Of a DNA stretch of 64,000 nucleotides, positions 27,829-37,755 are shown piece after piece. Every line of letters begins with the position of its first letter. Position 1 is the first letter of the stretch. A model generated the notes under the pieces. It was not told the origin of the DNA, made no database searches, and saw only the letters and a program-made list of their open reading frames with translations. The position numbers and the translations under genes are program-made. This stretch comes from Hyperoplus lanceolatus (taxonomy: Eukaryota; Chordata; Actinopteri; Uranoscopiformes; Ammodytidae). The DNA lies in contig CM049416.1 in the NCBI GenBank assembly GCA_026929865.2, positions 12,652,501 to 12,716,500 of the forward strand, written 5' to 3'.

Positions 27829-29482
27829 GAAGCGAAAGAGTCTGAAATGACCCACATGGAACTATAACAACTATAAAAAGACATGGAAACCAGCAAGCAA
27901 CACGTTTTAAATGAAATAACCTGATTATAAAATAATAATCATGGATTAAAGCAATTGCAGAATTAGTTAATCTTCAATGTGATTTAAAACTCTGGGATGA
28001 GCAGTTCCAAAATAAAAGTGGCAAAATGTTAGTGCAGCCACTGTAGAGTTGTTAAACGCAGCCACTGGTTGACCTGATTCTTTTGAACGTGTGTGTGCAA
28101 TAAATCAGACAGATATGATATAAAAAATAAATGGTTACATATTGAACAGCAACGAAGTTGGAGTAGCCTATAACAGCATAATCAATTATAATACACCAAC
28201 ATTGTTAACTGTCATACATAACTTAACAAGCAACTGCAAAAATTAAAAACCAACGTAACTGAAATGGTTATATTACACTAACAATATTATAAAAATTACG
28301 TAGGTCTCCCATAATCATTCAAGTAATCAATACATCCGTGCCTGTTACAGGCATTTCAATGATGTGTGTTTTGGTGTTTTCCACACCATGGGTAGCGCAA
28401 ATGGCATAGTACCCATTAGAGATTATTAGAGCTCATCAGCACAGCTGGAGGTGATGGTGAAGCTGCCGCTGGATGAGCAACTAGTTTTTGTACATGATCC
28501 CGTAATGCACCCATCCTTTGCCTATGGATCTTTTCAATAAATGGATCAATATAGTGAATCGCAATGATCGCAAGCAGAGGAACGTGAGAGTTGAGCTCAC
28601 GCGACTAACAGCTGAACCAGTCTACAAATCCCTCGGCGACTGTAATGTTAAAAAGTCACATGCCTAAAAATCATCAACGTCCTTCATGTTAAGTAAAAGG
28701 AAAAACCTCAGACACGAGAAGTTAATGGAGCCTCGCACTGAAAGAGTCATGGACCTATAAAGAAACACTGAGCCCTCTCGGAGGCCGGAGCAGAAAACCG
28801 AAACATTTGTTTCACTACGACTCTATTCAGCTGCCTACGGCTGCCCACCCCTCCTTCTCCCGCGAAAACAAACTGAAAGACGTTGAAAGCCGTTGGGCTA
28901 ATAAAACGCTTGAGGTGGCGTTTTTAAATGAGAAAACTTCAGTTTTATTAGTACATGGTCTAGAGATAAGTATGAGCCTATGATTGATATCCAGAAAAAA
29001 TTTGCGGAGACACAATCTTGTTCGCCGCTTGTATTGTGTGGACGGGGAAATCTGCCTCAGGGCTCCATGGAAAATAAGCTCCCATTCACAGCATGCAGTA
29101 CCAATGGGTTGGCCACTAGTCCATGCTGGCTACTCGGAGAAGGCAGCATCCTGGGGGCCTGATCGATTGTATACTTTTCCTGCTCAACCGCCCCACAATG
29201 CACTGGGTCAATTCTACCCGCCCAGGAAAATTAAATAGCCTATTTTCGAGCAAGTTGCTTGGCAACGACATTGTTTGGGGTCCGCGATCTGACAACTGTA
29301 CGTGCAGTCATTCATAAACTCTTACAATAGATAAGAGATGAAGATAAATACCTAACAACATTAGAGTTACTAAGTGAAATGAGTGATGTGAGTCTGATAG
29401 TGGAGAGAGATCAGAACAGATCGCTGTTCCACACACCGCGGCTCGTCCAGCTGACAGACAGCTGAGTGCTGTCGATGATGAG
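27829..29482. other. body of the 7.8-kb nested element
   Basis: AT-rich left half, more balanced right half (28370-29300). No frame above 84 codons and no recognised transposase motif, although this is where the outer element's own coding relic would be expected. Confidence 0.45.
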
Positions 29483-29559
29483 CCGGTGTAGGTACCAGAT
29501 CGACTCGGGCTGCAAGATTGACTCGGGGTCCTAGATGCGCGATTATGACGCACTTCCTG

Positions 29560-29990
29560 TAAACTTTGTTTTTTAAATGCGCATGCGCTATGGTTATGCG
29601 CATGCGCTCTGTTTATCCCACTTGGTTATCCCGCTATCTCGGTAAGTATTAAGGTTAACGATCTCTAATGATTTTCTAATTTAAGACTATGAATAATAAT
29701 CTAATGTACAAAGATAAACCTTAGTCATACGCTTATCAAATTACTGAAATTAAACATACATTGTATAACATGACCGTTTGCTTTGATAAGATAATATTTT
29801 TGGCTTTAGATTGATAGCTAACGTGAGCTAATAAACATTAGCGGGGGGGCGTTAGCTTTGATAAGATGATATGAAGTATGGGGATTGGAACGTGAACATC
29901 TCTTTAACACTTTGTTTCCTGTCTGTTATCAGGACCCCATCGTGCAGCCCATCCTGGACTCCATCAATCATGAAAATAAATAATAAAAAG
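29560..29990 (+). other. mini transcription-unit-like cassette: twin NRF1 motifs, donor, acceptor, poly(A) signal
   Basis: Two copies of TGCGCATGCGC (29578-29588 and 29597-29607) match the NRF1 site. They are followed by a strong donor CTCG|GTAAGTA at 29642, an acceptor TGTTATCAG ending at 29932, and an exon reading DPIVQPILDSINHENK then stop, overlapping AATAAA at 29975. The implied intron is 291 bp. The peptide is not recognised. It looks like a retained promoter plus first and last exons of a host or element gene. Confidence 0.35.
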
Positions 29991-30900
29991 AATTGATGAA
30001 AATTAAGATTCAACACTGGCTTTATTCAACATCTAGATGTTTCAAACAAAAGTTGTTATACAAAAATTTATTGTTTTAATATTATCAACTAGCAGAGCTT
30101 CATGATATCTATTATTCCAAAAGTGTACCCTATTCACCTGCTGTGTCACACATTAAGTGAACTATTCCCATTGAGAAATGTTCTGCAGAGACTCACTGTA
30201 AATAGTAGGCTGTTTGGACAGTCGATGGCATTGCTGCAAGACACTACAAAAGGTGGTATATGTGGTTGAATAAGTAAAATACAAATCAGATTAAACAAAA
30301 TCTGATGTACTTTTTTATTTTATTTAATGAAGGTTGAATGAATGAATCTATTTATCAGTGATGCAAGACACTACAAATGCTCCAGGGGCTGGAAATTATA
30401 CATCTGAGCCACACCTTTACATTTTTTAACTGATAAATATCATTATGAAACTCTCATTATACACATTGTTTTTCAGTGTGATGTAAAATAACAGTGAACC
30501 CAGGGGATAGTTGTTCTTTTAATAAAATAGTATTTCTTAAAATACATGAGTACATTAAACTAAAATACTCATTCAATGTTTAAAGTATTATTAAATAAAT
30601 GTTTAATTTAGCACTCAAACAGGGTTAAAACCGGGGGTTAAACCTTGCTAAACTATAAATTCGTATAAAATAAAATGTAATTTAACCTTAATAATGAGAG
30701 ATGACTACTATAAGCCAAACGTAACAACTAATTTTAAACCTTGCAGAACAATAAATAAATCGATCTATCTATGGAGCCTACTGGCTAAGCTATCAGCTAG
30801 CGCGATCTTTTACATGTTGTTTGAGTTTCGCACCATCAGCTATCGCGATCTTTTCAAATGTTGTGTATGTCCACAATGCTTTGCAGTAGCGTAGCAGTAG

Positions 30901-30993
30901 CGTAGCAGTATCTATGGTGACAACGTCAAGTGTCGATACGTCTTGCCGTTGCGTAGCAGTATCTATGGTGACAACGTCAAGTGTTGATACGTC
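30901..30993. repeat. tandem repeat, 51-bp unit, about 1.8 copies
   Basis: The unit starts CGTAGCAGTATCTATGGTGA at 30901 and again at 30952, with one difference over the shared 42 bases. An 11-bp CGTAGCAGTAG mini-tandem precedes it (about 30887-30908). Confidence 0.85.
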
Positions 30994-31589
30994 ATCAGTA
31001 GGCGCAGGACCCCGAGTCAATCTTGCAGCCCGAGTCGATCTGGTACCTACACCGGACAGAGAGCGTCGGAGGGATCCTCCGCCTCAAAACATTAAAACAT
31101 GAGGTCTAAAACACAGATGATGAACACAGGACTGTAAAAATCTAGTTCAATATCTAACCTGTAGAGGGCGGTTATACGCTAAACAGCGTCTTAACTGCCT
31201 GAATCTTATAAGAAGAAGAAGAAATTCTTCATTGCTTGAGTAGGCTATACTTCAACTGAAAACGTTTCGACGCACCTCGCATACACAATCGATCTTTGAG
31301 TAGAGAGTATGCAGTAGGCCTATATAGATGGTGAGTATGTAGGATGTAGGACGCTAGTATGGCGTTCCGAACACAGCCAGTCACTTCAAACTGAAGTTAT
31401 TCAGCAACTATTGTCATGGTGTGCTGCAATGCAATTTTATAAAGATCTTCCAGTTGCCCCGAGGATAAATCGTAATGACCTTGGGGGTCCTTTGACTTGT
31501 ACTCCAGTGAATATCTAAACATCTTCAGGATGGATTGGGAAAAAGAAATTCAGTGATTACAGTTCCCAAAATAAAATTAAAAAAGTTAC

Positions 31590-31670
31590 TTTATTTTAGT
31601 TTATTAAGATCCCCATTAGCTTATGTCCTTCTTAGACAGTAGTTATTCTTCCCCTGACTTGTCCTCTATT
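31590..31670. repeat. common fish interspersed repeat fragment (GATCCCCATTAGC type)
   Basis: TTATTAAGATCCCCATTAGC followed by a degenerate CTTCTTAGACAGTAGTTATTCTTCC resembles, from memory, an abundant teleost repeat (TTAGGATCCCCATTAGCTG). Family not assigned. Confidence 0.45.
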
Positions 31671-31922
31671 GCAAGAACACTGGGTTCACGTTTGTGGTTT
31701 TAAGTACAACTATCTGATGGATTGCCAAGACATTCGGTACAGACATGAATACCCACCCAAAGGATTATTGATCATGTTACAATACTAACCTTTTCCAGTA
31801 TTCGGTTTAAGACCTAATATATGAAAAAATAAATAATGATATTCACATTGCCCTATACGCTGGGCTGTACTTTATGTTCGGTGATAATTATCAAATATTA
31901 GAATGCTAAGATGATGAACACA

Positions 31923-32020
31923 CTCGAGTCAAGTCAATTGTATTTCGATAGCCCAATACCACAAATCACCTTTAAGGTTTTCCAACCTGTAGATCCTACA
32001 ACACCCTCTGTCCTTATAGC
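31923..32020 (-). mobile_element. RTE/Rex-like LINE 3' tail fragment
   Basis: CGAGTCAAGTCAATTGTATT, then AGCCCAATACCACAAATCACC and TGTAGATCCTACAACACCCT, is the usual reversed 3' end of a very common percomorph LINE tail (AGTCAAGTTTATTTGTATAG-CCCAATATCACAAAT). Only about 100 bp remain. Confidence 0.5.
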
Positions 32021-32401
32021 ATGAATAGTAAACAATAAACCTGCTCATGCTAATAATTGTTAACATTAGGACTACTGCGCTACTGTACTTAAGTTAAGCC
32101 AATGGATGTATTACTGTAGAAGATTGCCAGCCTTGGAACAGGTTCACTGAGACACTAGTGAGGCTGCAGATTCTTATAGTCTTGTTTACCAATGTGTATG
32201 TACTGTATGTGTGTGGCCCTCCCCTAGATTTATTACCAGTTGCAACATCATCATTACTCTCATCCACTGTTAGCGCGCTCATTTTGAGCCAGACTTTATT
32301 GCAACCCAATATTTGATTTGTAAAAAAAAAAAATGTAAATGGCACTAGCCCGCTTTACCATCTGCAGAGGAAGCTGTCTCTATAGCCGAAAAAACGACAC
32401 A

Positions 32402-32489
<88 letters not shown>

Positions 32490-33461
32490 CTACCTCCCGA
32501 ATAGCTCCTAACAAACGAGTGCAAACACAGCCGTTTAGGTGTAAGTGTGGCACTTAATCATTTTTTCCTCTGCAATAATTATTGGACTCTTGTTTTTTTT
32601 TTAGCTCATTTCCACTCAATGCAGCACCAGCTGGCTGGTTGAATTATGGCATATGTGTTTGTTTGTTTGGTTGTTGGTTTCATTACAGAAGCGGATGTCT
32701 GAGCAGGACTAATGGATGATTTTAGAGTGTTATTATTACGTTGTTGTTGATGTTATTTTTCTTCTCCCCTCTCCTCCTCTTGTTGGAGAAATGGTGAGTA
32801 CTTTTGGGGTTTTCTTGACTCAATACGAATTACATCTTCAGACACCGCGGCATATATATTTGATTACAAAACTCTGATCTACTAAGCAGTAGTAGTGAAG
32901 GGTTCAGGGAAGGGTTGCCAATATGACTCCAGACCCTATTTCTGTGTCAATTGCTGAACTTTCAGCCGTAAAGTTGTCTCATCCATGATTTAATATCATC
33001 ATTGCAGTCCTGATAATCCCTGTTCACCAAGGCCTGGTTTGAAAATGGGAGGAAGGCTGAATCACAGATGGAACACTGAACACAATCCGTCTCCAAAGAG
33101 CACAGGTTTCCAGTCTCCCACAGTCATTACAAAAACAAACTTACTTCGCAAAGTACTTGTATACACTGCAGCGGAAATGAACACCAGTACAGGCTATATA
33201 ATTTTTTTGTGAGCAGTTTTGGAAGCTACAAACTACTACTTTGGAATAATGTTTTTTTTTTACTTGTGGGTTATATCTCTTCCACTTCCACCACACTAAT
33301 TTCGATTGGGCCGCAGTTACTTTGGAAGTCACGCTCTCAATACAAATGAATGCACCTTGAAGCTGGACTATTCGATTGACTTTTGCGGTCCGCTTGATAA
33401 TGTTACAAAGGCACCTACAACAGATGCTTAGAGTGTTACAATTCCGAGAGCTGAAAAATAT
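32021..33461. other. no gene seen
   Basis: Unique DNA and one AC array. Confidence 0.6.
32403..32487. repeat. (AC)n microsatellite
   Basis: About 42 units with one CC interruption near 32447. Confidence 0.97.
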
Positions 33462-33655
33462 TTTTTTTTATTATTATTTTTTTTTTTTTCGAGATATTTT
33501 TTTTTGTTTATTGATAGTGTAGAGACAGAGTTGAAATGGGGCAGAGAGGGGAGTGACATGCAGAGAACGACCGCGGGCTGGAATCGAACCCGGGTCCGCT
33601 GCTGTCTGAGGCCCATGGGGGGGACGCCCTACCAACTGAGCTAAGGGCGCCCCCT
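33462..33655 (-). mobile_element. tRNA-derived SINE, reverse orientation, same family
   Basis: Read on the minus strand it begins GGGGGCGCCCTTAGCTCAGT, with A box TTAGCTCAGTTGGTAGGG and an intact B box GGGTTCGATTCC. CTCTGCATGTCACTCCCC and TTTCAACTCTGTCTC follow, ending in ATCAATAAAC and an A-rich tail. The promoter boxes are better kept than in the copy at 18468. Confidence 0.87.
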
Positions 33656-35122
33656 TTTTGTTTTCATTTCTGACTGACGTCTCAGTTTAACTAAAAAAAA
33701 AAAAATCACTTTAAAAAAAAAAAGCACAATGTCCCACCTATGGTCCCATTCTCCTCTCCTCACAGTTGGTGGAGTTCCCGTGCCAACACTTTGTCAAGTC
33801 TCATTTGGATATTTGTCTGCGTTGAAATGACATCTATAGCCTGAAGGCAGAGTCATCCTCGCAGGCATCCCAGATGTTAAAGAGACAGAGAATAAACACG
33901 GCTCACAAAAAACAAAAAGCAAAAGCCTTCACAATGATTTGACACACGTTTGCCTGATGTATTATTTTGTTTAATGCTTATGTCACAGTCGTAGCACATG
34001 TTGCTTGCCAGAAAAGTGCATTAAAGATCATTGAAAAAAAAAATATCAGGGAAAGAGGGGCCCGTAACAGCTATACATTTTGAGAGAACCATAAGTAAAT
34101 CTATGTACATTTTGTTTGATAATACTTGACTTTCACTTGAATGTTTTATCTTAATTTTGAATAAAGACCTTTTTAAAATAGTATTTTTATGAGTCGTGAT
34201 AACCAACACTCTTTATTAAAGGAAGTGGGATAATGCATGACAAGCTCTATGGCTGAATTTTGCCTTTGGCCCACAGATCACTATATCTGCCTCTGGTCTA
34301 AGGATTATAGTATTGTAGTATACTATATCCTTTTTAGTATTTGTATGTTACCTGCAGCGTACTGGAATGTAGGGTGAGGAATTGAGTAGGAGAGCAGAGC
34401 AATATTCAAAATGTATGTTACTCCCACCTGAAGCCATTCCTGCTGGAGCACAAAGGATGGTGGATGGTGCAGGGTTAGCTGTTGGAAGCTGTCAGGCAGT
34501 TAGTCAGTGTACCCTGTGGGAGCCCAGCGGAGTTAAGTTCTCCATCCCAGTGTCTGCCTTCATGCCTGGGTCATGTACCTGTTCTCCTCCTCCTCGCTAG
34601 TTGGAGACCACAGTAACTCCCATGGTGGTCTGTAATGAGCTGGGGAGTCCACACCTACAACAGACACAGACACACACACACACATACACAGAAATGTACG
34701 TACAAGTTGACATGCGCCCCTGTCTGCAGAAGCAACAGTGCAAACAAAAACACAGAATTCAACGTAAACGCTTACCGACACACATACAGTAGGTGCCCTT
34801 GCCTATATGAAACAGCATGCAACAGCGATGTATATGCACGTGCACTGTATCTGTGCACACCCGTGAAGGCAGTGCAGCTCTTTGGAGCCATGGACTAATG
34901 AAGCAGCAAACAAGGCCACTTGTGCTTTCTTTACCTCCTCATTTGCTATTTGAATCCACAAATCTAACTTCTGTGCCTCCGGCTCTCTGTTTCCCTGCTT
35001 CGGCGTTAAATGGATTGATGCATGATTTACAACAACCTTGCCCGGGATTTTTACCTCTTCATGCTTGAAACAATTGTACTTTTTAAAGGAGTGTTTCAAC
35101 TGAAGAATATTTTAATTGGTCT

Positions 35123-35179
<57 letters not shown>
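35123..35179. repeat. (GATA)n microsatellite
   Basis: About 14 perfect GATA units, the only GATA array in the window. Confidence 0.98.
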
Positions 35180-35820
35180 TGGTCTTTCTGTCTGGAAATA
35201 AAGTGTGCTAGTATTCAGTGTTGGTGGCTATTAGCAGATCCCCTATGGCAGAGATGACTTTTATTTTAGGTTACCTTTTACTGACCCCAATTCGGACCAT
35301 GAGGAAACTATGGGAACACAAACACCCACACCAACACACAGCCATACACACACACACAGTCATATAACGATGGACACATACAAGAATCAAATATGCACAG
35401 CATGAACAAAGACTCACATAGAGCACACACTTGGGAACAGCCCCTTAATAGCAGAGCCATATGTCCAGAGAAGTTATATCACTTGATCCATAACACCTAA
35501 CTGATTTCATTTTTTTCTCTGTCTCCATCCAGGGTAGGCATTTAATGGAGCCATCACCGACAACATTGAAAAAAAAATAATAGTGTACGCATCCCGATCT
35601 GCAATATTTAGCAATGATTAGGTAGAAAACAGATGACCAAGCTCTGTGCTGAATGTTTTAATCTAGAAATGACTCCATCCTCTGCTCTCTTTCTTTCTTG
35701 TTATCCTTTTGTTACATAGTGACACCTGCTGACCAACCGAGGAACTGCACACAGGTAGTTTAAAGACACCATAATCATGCAATAGGCAATATGACACAGC
35801 ACAAACTTAATGCAAAAGTG

Positions 35821-35823
<3 letters not shown>

Positions 35824-35863
<40 letters not shown>
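35824..35863. repeat. (CT)n microsatellite
   Basis: Perfect array of about 20 units. Confidence 0.97.
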
Positions 35864-35865
<2 letters not shown>

Positions 35866-36175
35866 GGACCGGAATAAATTGAACTTTTGTGAAACTGCCT
35901 AGAAACCTAAATACGCCCGAGATAAAGAATTGGGTTGCATTTGGCGCTTCTGTTTACTTTCTCCGCATGAGCAAGATGAAATGGTATTCCCACTGTGTTT
36001 TTAAATAGGCAGTGTATGAAATCTCCACCATCTGTGCTTTGTTGAATTTGAACGAAAAAACTGTCCTTTTATCCTGCACTGTCAGGCGGAACTGAGGCAG
36101 CAGGGAGGGTGAAAAGACAAAAGCAAGAGCATCAGGTGGTTGGAATGAGGCACATAGTGACCTCAGGTCCGAGAA

Positions 36176-36910
36176 ATGTCACCTCTGAAACATTTCAATG
36201 TCTGGAAAAATATTGGACTTCATAGAGGCATGGCATCATTAATAAACTCTTGGCCTACTGTATTTTTCCCCCCATACATTTATAGTGCACAAGATGATTC
36301 CAAGATGGCTCCCGAGGAGCAGCCACACAGTTTGGCAGGTCCTGTGGGTTTGCGCCAAAAGTCCTGTAAATACAAAAAAGGACCTCGGATTTTGCCATCA
36401 ACGGGTCTGTCTATCGTCTTTGTAACTCTATATCTTCTTCTGAGTCTGATGTATCCAAGGAAAAGGGATGATTTGACCCTACTTCCAGCCAAATGGAGCC
36501 AACATGCTTTGTACACAAGAGTATTGGACTATGGCCATGCCAGGCTACCCCCAGGTAAAGAAGAACAATCGGTTACAACTAGTTCCTTTATGGGGATTGT
36601 TCATCTCTTGATGATACTGCTCCTGGCTGGTGATGTTGAAGTAAACCCTGGGCCTCAGTCCCTTTGTTCTGATTTTCTGGATGGGCTACAGCCACTGCTA
36701 GTTGGGCTTTCACCACTGCTAACTGGGCTACCACCACTACTAACTGGGCCACCACTGCAGCCAGCTGGGCCTCTACCATTGCTAACTGGACTACCATCAT
36801 ACCAGGCCAGGCTCCCACCACCACCAGCTGGGCCACCACCATCGCTAGCCGGGCCTCCACCACCACTGCTAGCCGGGCCTCCACCACAACTGCACCACTA
36901 CAACTGCTAA
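36176..36910 (+). pseudogene. LINE N-terminal ORF segment with 2A-like ribosome-skipping motif
   Basis: An open frame of 244 codons. The likely LINE start is the internal MAPEEQPH Met (about 36299). A hydrophobic segment (GLSIVFVTLYLLLSLMY) and a second one (MGIVHLLMILLLA) precede GDVEVNPGPQ at 36629-36658, which fits the 2A consensus D-V/I-E-x-N-P-G-P. In 2A peptides the ribosome fails to join the final Gly-Pro, here at 36652/36653, releasing the upstream peptide. 2A-like motifs near the N-terminus are reported for CR1/L2/Crack-type LINEs. After 2A the frame enters a heptapeptide repeat of the GLPPLLT type and stops at 36908. Confidence 0.75.
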
Positions 36911-37475
36911 CTGCAACTGCTGGCAAAGCCACCACCACCACTGCTAACCAGGCCTCTACCACCACTGCTAGCTGTGCCACCATCATTGCTAACTGGGTTT
37001 ACACCATTGTTAGCTTGGCCTCCCCACCACTGCTAGCTGGGCTACCATCATTGTTAACCAGGCCTCTACCACCACTGCTAGCTGGGCTACCATTATTGCT
37101 AACTGGGTTAACACCATTGTTAGCTTGGCTTCCTCCACTGCTAACCAGGCCTCTACCATCACTGCTAGCTAGGCTACCATCGTTGCTAACTGGGCCTCAA
37201 CCACAGCTAGCTGGGCCTCAACCACAGTTAGCCGGGCCACCACCACAACTAGCTGGGCTACCATCACTGCTAGCTGAGCCTCAACCACAGCTATCTGGGC
37301 CTCCACCACAGCTAGCTGGGTCTCTACCACCACTGCTAGCTGTGCAACCATCACACCAGGCCAGGCTCTCACCACCACCAGCTGGGTCACCACCACTGCT
37401 AGCTGAGCCACAGCTACACCAGACCAGGCCTTCACCACATCTTCCACCACACCAGGTCAGGCTTTCTCCATCTCT
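36690..37475 (+). repeat. coding minisatellite, about 21-bp unit, inside the LINE
   Basis: Imperfect tandem units of the form GCTAACTGGGCTACCACCAC, about 21 bp, with occasional longer variants. On the + strand this reads as a Pro/Leu/Gly-rich heptapeptide repeat. The minus strand is also open for long stretches (AQLAVVE-type heptads) simply because the period is a multiple of three. A change of frame within the array separates the two upstream LINE segments. Confidence 0.8.
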
Positions 37476-37755
37476 ATCTGGCCAAAATGAGCAACAACCA
37501 CCACAACATGGAGATTGTCCACGTGTGCTACAACCTCAGGTAACTCATCTAACAAAGAAAAAACTAAATTCACTAAATCCGGCAATTAAGAAGCAACATA
37601 AAATACATTTCTTTAAAACTCTTAATAATGCCAAAACCATTTGGGAGTCAAGATCCAAACCAAGTGGAATTCTACTGGGGCCTATTAACATTCGCAGCAT
37701 TGTTAACAAAACAGAGCAAATGGAACATTTATTGAGTGACTCTAACATTGATATA
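37015..37755 (+). pseudogene. LINE segment: proline-rich repeat and start of APE endonuclease
   Basis: The proline/leucine-rich heptad repeat continues here in a different frame from the preceding segment. It is followed by a basic stretch (KKKLNSLNPAIKKQHK) and the start of the endonuclease, GPINIRSIVNKTEQMEHLL, up to SNIDI. The reading frame is cut at 37755 by the TA-flanked insertion. It resumes at 38873 with LGISESWLT in the same phase if the insert and one TA copy (37756-38872) are set aside, which supports the pre-insertion order. Confidence 0.75.

Larger units (their letters stand above)
29483..31055. mobile_element. 1.57-kb segment bounded by perfect 50-bp inverted repeats
   Basis: 29483-29532 is the exact reverse complement of 31006-31055 over 50 bases (left arm begins CCGGTGTAGGTACCAGATCG). 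No target duplication was found, so it may be a TIR element with lost flanks, a snap-back product, or an inverted duplication. The interior holds a small gene-like unit and, near the right arm, a tandem repeat. Confidence 0.6.
23591..31378. mobile_element. 7.8-kb nested TIR element (GGCTGTGTTCGG ends, possibly PIF/Harbinger-like)
   Basis: The left end reads GGCTGTGTTCGGAACGCCAT and the right end is its reverse complement; similarity extends about 35 bp (ACTA-CGTCCTAC). The flanking trinucleotide AGT occurs on both sides, compatible with a 3-bp target duplication. Subterminal repeats of GAGTATG and GGGTATGCGAG type follow, as in a widespread fish TIR family. The interior carries two further inverted-repeat-bounded segments (24812-27828 and 29483-31055). 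No intact transposase is visible, so the superfamily is an inference. Confidence 0.7.
33656..36175. other. no gene seen
   Basis: Intergenic DNA with GATA and CT arrays and CA-rich patches near 34665 and 35320. Confidence 0.6.

Noticed and set aside
35123-35179. CRISPR-like array or sex-linked GATA block
   Set aside because: A plain short tandem repeat without spacers; one array gives no evidence on sex linkage.
36588-37450. Minus-strand frames with AQLAVVE heptads in the LINE
   Set aside because: Shadow of the 21-bp minisatellite; the plus strand carries the LINE domains.
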